In this document: one piece after another, positions 62,392 to 64,000 of the stretch
Layout of the letters: the number at the start of each line of letters is the position of its first letter
How positions within the stretch are numbered: the stretch's first letter is position 1
Source of the DNA: Yoonia tamlensis
Lineage (GTDB): Bacteria > Pseudomonadota > Alphaproteobacteria > Rhodobacterales > Rhodobacteraceae
DNA: 64,000 bases
Assembly (NCBI RefSeq): GCF_900115105.1
Contig: NZ_FOYP01000001.1
Span: 1,948,097 to 2,012,096, forward strand
Direction: 5' to 3'
Notes under the pieces: model-generated
Told to the model about the DNA's origin: nothing
What the model saw: the letters and a program-made list of their open reading frames with translations, nothing else
Database searches by the model: none
Position numbers and translations under genes: made by a program

Positions 62392-63828
62392 ATGTCAGAA
62401 ATTTGTGAACAAATTGCCAAGATAATCGGCGCGGACCGCGTGCTGACAGGCGCAGATGCCGCCCCCTATGCAACCGACTGGACGGGCCAATATACGGGCG
62501 CGCCCCTGGCCGTGCTGCGCCCCGCCAATACTGCCGAAGTCTCGGAAATAATGAAGATTGCGCATGCGACAGGCACGCCTGTGGTGCCAGTATCGGGCCA
62601 CACAGGGTTGACGGGGGCGACATTGGCAACGGATGCGCTGGTGCTGTCGGTAGATCGGTTGAACAGCATTGACGCGATTGATGTCGCGGGCCGCACCGCC
62701 ACGGTTGGTGCGGGCGTGATCTTGTCAAATTTGCACGACGCGGCGGATGCGCATGATCTGATTTTTCCGCTGACATTTGGGGCGCGCGGCTCTGCGATGA
62801 TTGGCGGGGTTCTATCGACAAATGCGGGCGGATCAAACGTCGTGCGTTACGGCAATACCCGCGATCTATGTCTGGGGATCGAGGTCGTGATGGCCGATGG
62901 GCGGATCATGAACCTGATGAGCGCGCTGCACAAAGATAACTCCGGCCTGAACCTGCGCCACCTGATGATCGGGGCCGAGGGCACATTGGGGATTATCACC
63001 GCCGCCGTGATGAAGCTCAAACCCAAACCGCGCGCCTATGCGACCGCGATGATCGCACTGCCTTCGCTCGACGATGCGCTTTCACTGCTGCACGTGATGC
63101 AAGACAGCACCGGCGGCGCGGTCGAGGCGTTTGAATATATGCCGCGCAGCTATATCGACCGACACCTTGCGATCATGCCGGGTGCAAAGCCGCCCTTTGA
63201 AGACAGCTATGACGTCAATATTCTGATCGAAATCGGCGCCACGGCTGCGCACGATGCGACACCGGGGGCAAATGGGCAGGTCCCTGTTGTAGCGCAGCTT
63301 GAGGAAACGCTGGGAGCGATGCTCGAACAGGGCCGTGTGCTGGATGCGGTGATCGCCCAGAACCAAGCACAACGCGCGCAGATGTGGCAGCGCCGCGAAG
63401 ACGCGGGCGAGGTGATGACCCGCGGCACGCCCTTTGTGAACACGGATGTCGCCGTACCGCTTGATAAGGTCGCAGCATTCGAGCGGATGATCACACCGCG
63501 CCTGAAAGCCATCGACCCCGACTGTAACGAGGTCATCGTGTCCCATCTGGGCGACGGCAATATTCACCACACCACATATGTCAGCAACAGCGCCCCCGCA
63601 GCAATGAAGGCCATGGTCGCAGCGGTCGAGGATGTTGTGCAGGAACTTGGCGGATCATTCAGCGCCGAACATGGGGTAGGCATTTCCAAACTGGATACGA
63701 TGCGCAGGCGCAAAGATCCGGTCGCACTTGATGCGATGCGCGCAATCAAAGCAGCCCTTGATCCGAAAAACATCCTGAACCCCGGCAAGGTGATCCCGCC
63801 AGCAGATCCGGCCGCACAGAATTTTTGA
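62392..63828 (+). CDS. FAD-binding 2-hydroxyacid dehydrogenase (GlcD/D-lactate dehydrogenase-like)
   Basis: A 478-residue flavoprotein. The N-terminal FAD_binding_4 domain has VVPVSGHTGLTGAT, TVGAGVILSNL and GGVLSTNAGGSN with RYGNTRDLCLG; the C-terminal FAD-oxidase_C domain has HLGDGNIHHTTYV and FSAEHGVGISK, then the closing LDPKNILNPGKV. Substrates of the family include D-lactate, glycolate and D-2-hydroxyglutarate. It is a single gene, without glcE or glcF. ATG 62392 has AGGGGG upstream. Confidence 0.9.
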   Translation: MSEICEQIAKIIGADRVLTGADAAPYATDWTGQYTGAPLAVLRPANTAEVSEIMKIAHATGTPVVPVSGHTGLTGATLATDALVLSVDRLNSIDAIDVAGRTATVGAGVILSNLHDAADAHDLIFPLTFGARGSAMIGGVLSTNAGGSNVVRYGNTRDLCLGIEVVMADGRIMNLMSALHKDNSGLNLRHLMIGAEGTLGIITAAVMKLKPKPRAYATAMIALPSLDDALSLLHVMQDSTGGAVEAFEYMPRSYIDRHLAIMPGAKPPFEDSYDVNILIEIGATAAHDATPGANGQVPVVAQLEETLGAMLEQGRVLDAVIAQNQAQRAQMWQRREDAGEVMTRGTPFVNTDVAVPLDKVAAFERMITPRLKAIDPDCNEVIVSHLGDGNIHHTTYVSNSAPAAMKAMVAAVEDVVQELGGSFSAEHGVGISKLDTMRRRKDPVALDAMRAIKAALDPKNILNPGKVIPPADPAAQNF

Positions 63829-63865
63829 AAAATTCTAAGGCCAAGGAATTTTCAAAATTCCTTGG
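63818..63865. terminator. double hairpin between convergent genes
   Basis: A short AT-rich hairpin (63818-63836, arms AGAATTTTT and AAAAATTCT) is followed by a perfect 12-pair repeat CCAAGGAATTTT/AAAATTCCTTGG (63841-63865). Read on the minus strand the second hairpin leads into the T-rich first one, so it can end both the flavoprotein gene and the gene arriving from the right. Confidence 0.6.
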
Positions 63866-63870
63866 CGCGC

Positions 63871-64000
63871 TCAGCGAAAAAAGTCAGGTCCAGCCCGGCT
63901 AAGCAACCGCAGCGCCATTGCATTGCCCATGTCAGGACCGCTGGCAATCGGGCCTGTGGCCGCATCCGTCAGCACCCGCGCGCCGTCCTCGCTCAGGATT
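63871..64000 (-). CDS. probable hydroxymethylbilane synthase, C-terminal fragment
   Basis: The last 42 codons of a gene whose start lies beyond the right edge. The visible sequence, ILSEDGARVLTDAATG followed by a helix MGNAMALRLLSRAGPDFF, fits the C-terminal domain end of porphobilinogen deaminase (HemC), which often ends in a RAG-x-x-FF pattern in this group. The fragment is short, so the call is tentative. Confidence 0.5.
   Translation of the reverse strand, partial: ILSEDGARVLTDAATGPIASGPDMGNAMALRLLSRAGPDFFR

Noticed and set aside
1..64000. CRISPR arrays, rRNA genes, intact insertion sequences
   Set aside because: No spaced direct-repeat array, rRNA sequence or intact transposase with terminal repeats was seen.

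Overview
The window looks like a chromosomal stretch of a marine alphaproteobacterium of the Roseobacter group (Rhodobacterales). The clues are an irr/fabA pair, an NDUFS4-type complex I subunit, an SOS box of the alphaproteobacterial form GTTC-N7-GTTC in front of uvrB, candidate CtrA boxes (TTAA-N7-TTAA), gene-transfer-agent head-spike proteins, and a tpa-tauR-xsc taurine cluster followed by soeABC. No rRNA, CRISPR array, intact IS element or prophage was seen. Two tRNA genes are present (Arg-TCT, and a CAT tRNA most likely Met). Genus cannot be settled from the sequence alone.

Layout. 1-3.4 kb: phoH (partial), a secreted YHYH protein and miaB on the minus strand. 3.5-4.9 kb: a glycosyltransferase-like gene and a decayed REP-associated transposase (RAYT) flanked by two inverted copies of a REP palindrome. 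4.9-10.1 kb: irr, fabA, then a minus-strand pair (a hypothetical gene and a Hint-domain protein) lying between fabA and fabB-fabI. 10.2-18.7 kb: an E1-like enzyme, an FKBP, a six-gene overlapping operon of hydrolases and related enzymes, a Tet-type MFS transporter and a TetR regulator. 18.7-21.5 kb: a pspA-yiaA-plsC-cdsA-like membrane operon whose promoter is bracketed by two perfect TGAAC-N3-GTTCA palindromes; a third copy precedes tetR.

21.4-34 kb is a Wzx/Wzy-type polysaccharide locus: two GT2, one GT4, two acetyltransferases, polymerase, flippase, a Wzz/BY-kinase-like protein with a degenerate nucleotide-binding domain, YjbH, and a priming transferase. Between the priming transferase and yjbH sit a GTA spike-base protein (RCAP_rcc01079/GhsA family) and a large spike-fibre-like protein, in the same orientation. 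Two TTAA-N7-TTAA boxes lie in the two promoter regions of this locus. The likely meaning is that the receptor polysaccharide and the GTA spike that recognises it are encoded and controlled together.

34-45.3 kb: small secreted proteins, a Ser/Thr kinase, a VOC protein, tRNA-Arg, a MYG1-type hydrolase, NDUFS4, uvrB, an Excalibur-type secreted protein, a membrane-anchored NYN RNase, cueR and copA. 45.3-58.4 kb: a taurine dissimilation pathway. Tpa converts taurine to sulfoacetaldehyde, Xsc yields acetyl phosphate and sulfite, Pta/AckA process acetyl phosphate, and SoeABC oxidises sulfite; TauR is the regulator. Two unexpected genes (a DUF6882-like protein and a 49-residue single-span membrane protein) lie between soeA and soeB. 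58.4-64 kb: part of a De Ley-Doudoroff galactose pathway (dgoK, KDPGal aldolase, lactonase, mutarotase), hydroxyisourate hydrolase, a CAT tRNA, a GlcD-type FAD dehydrogenase and a probable hemC 3' end.
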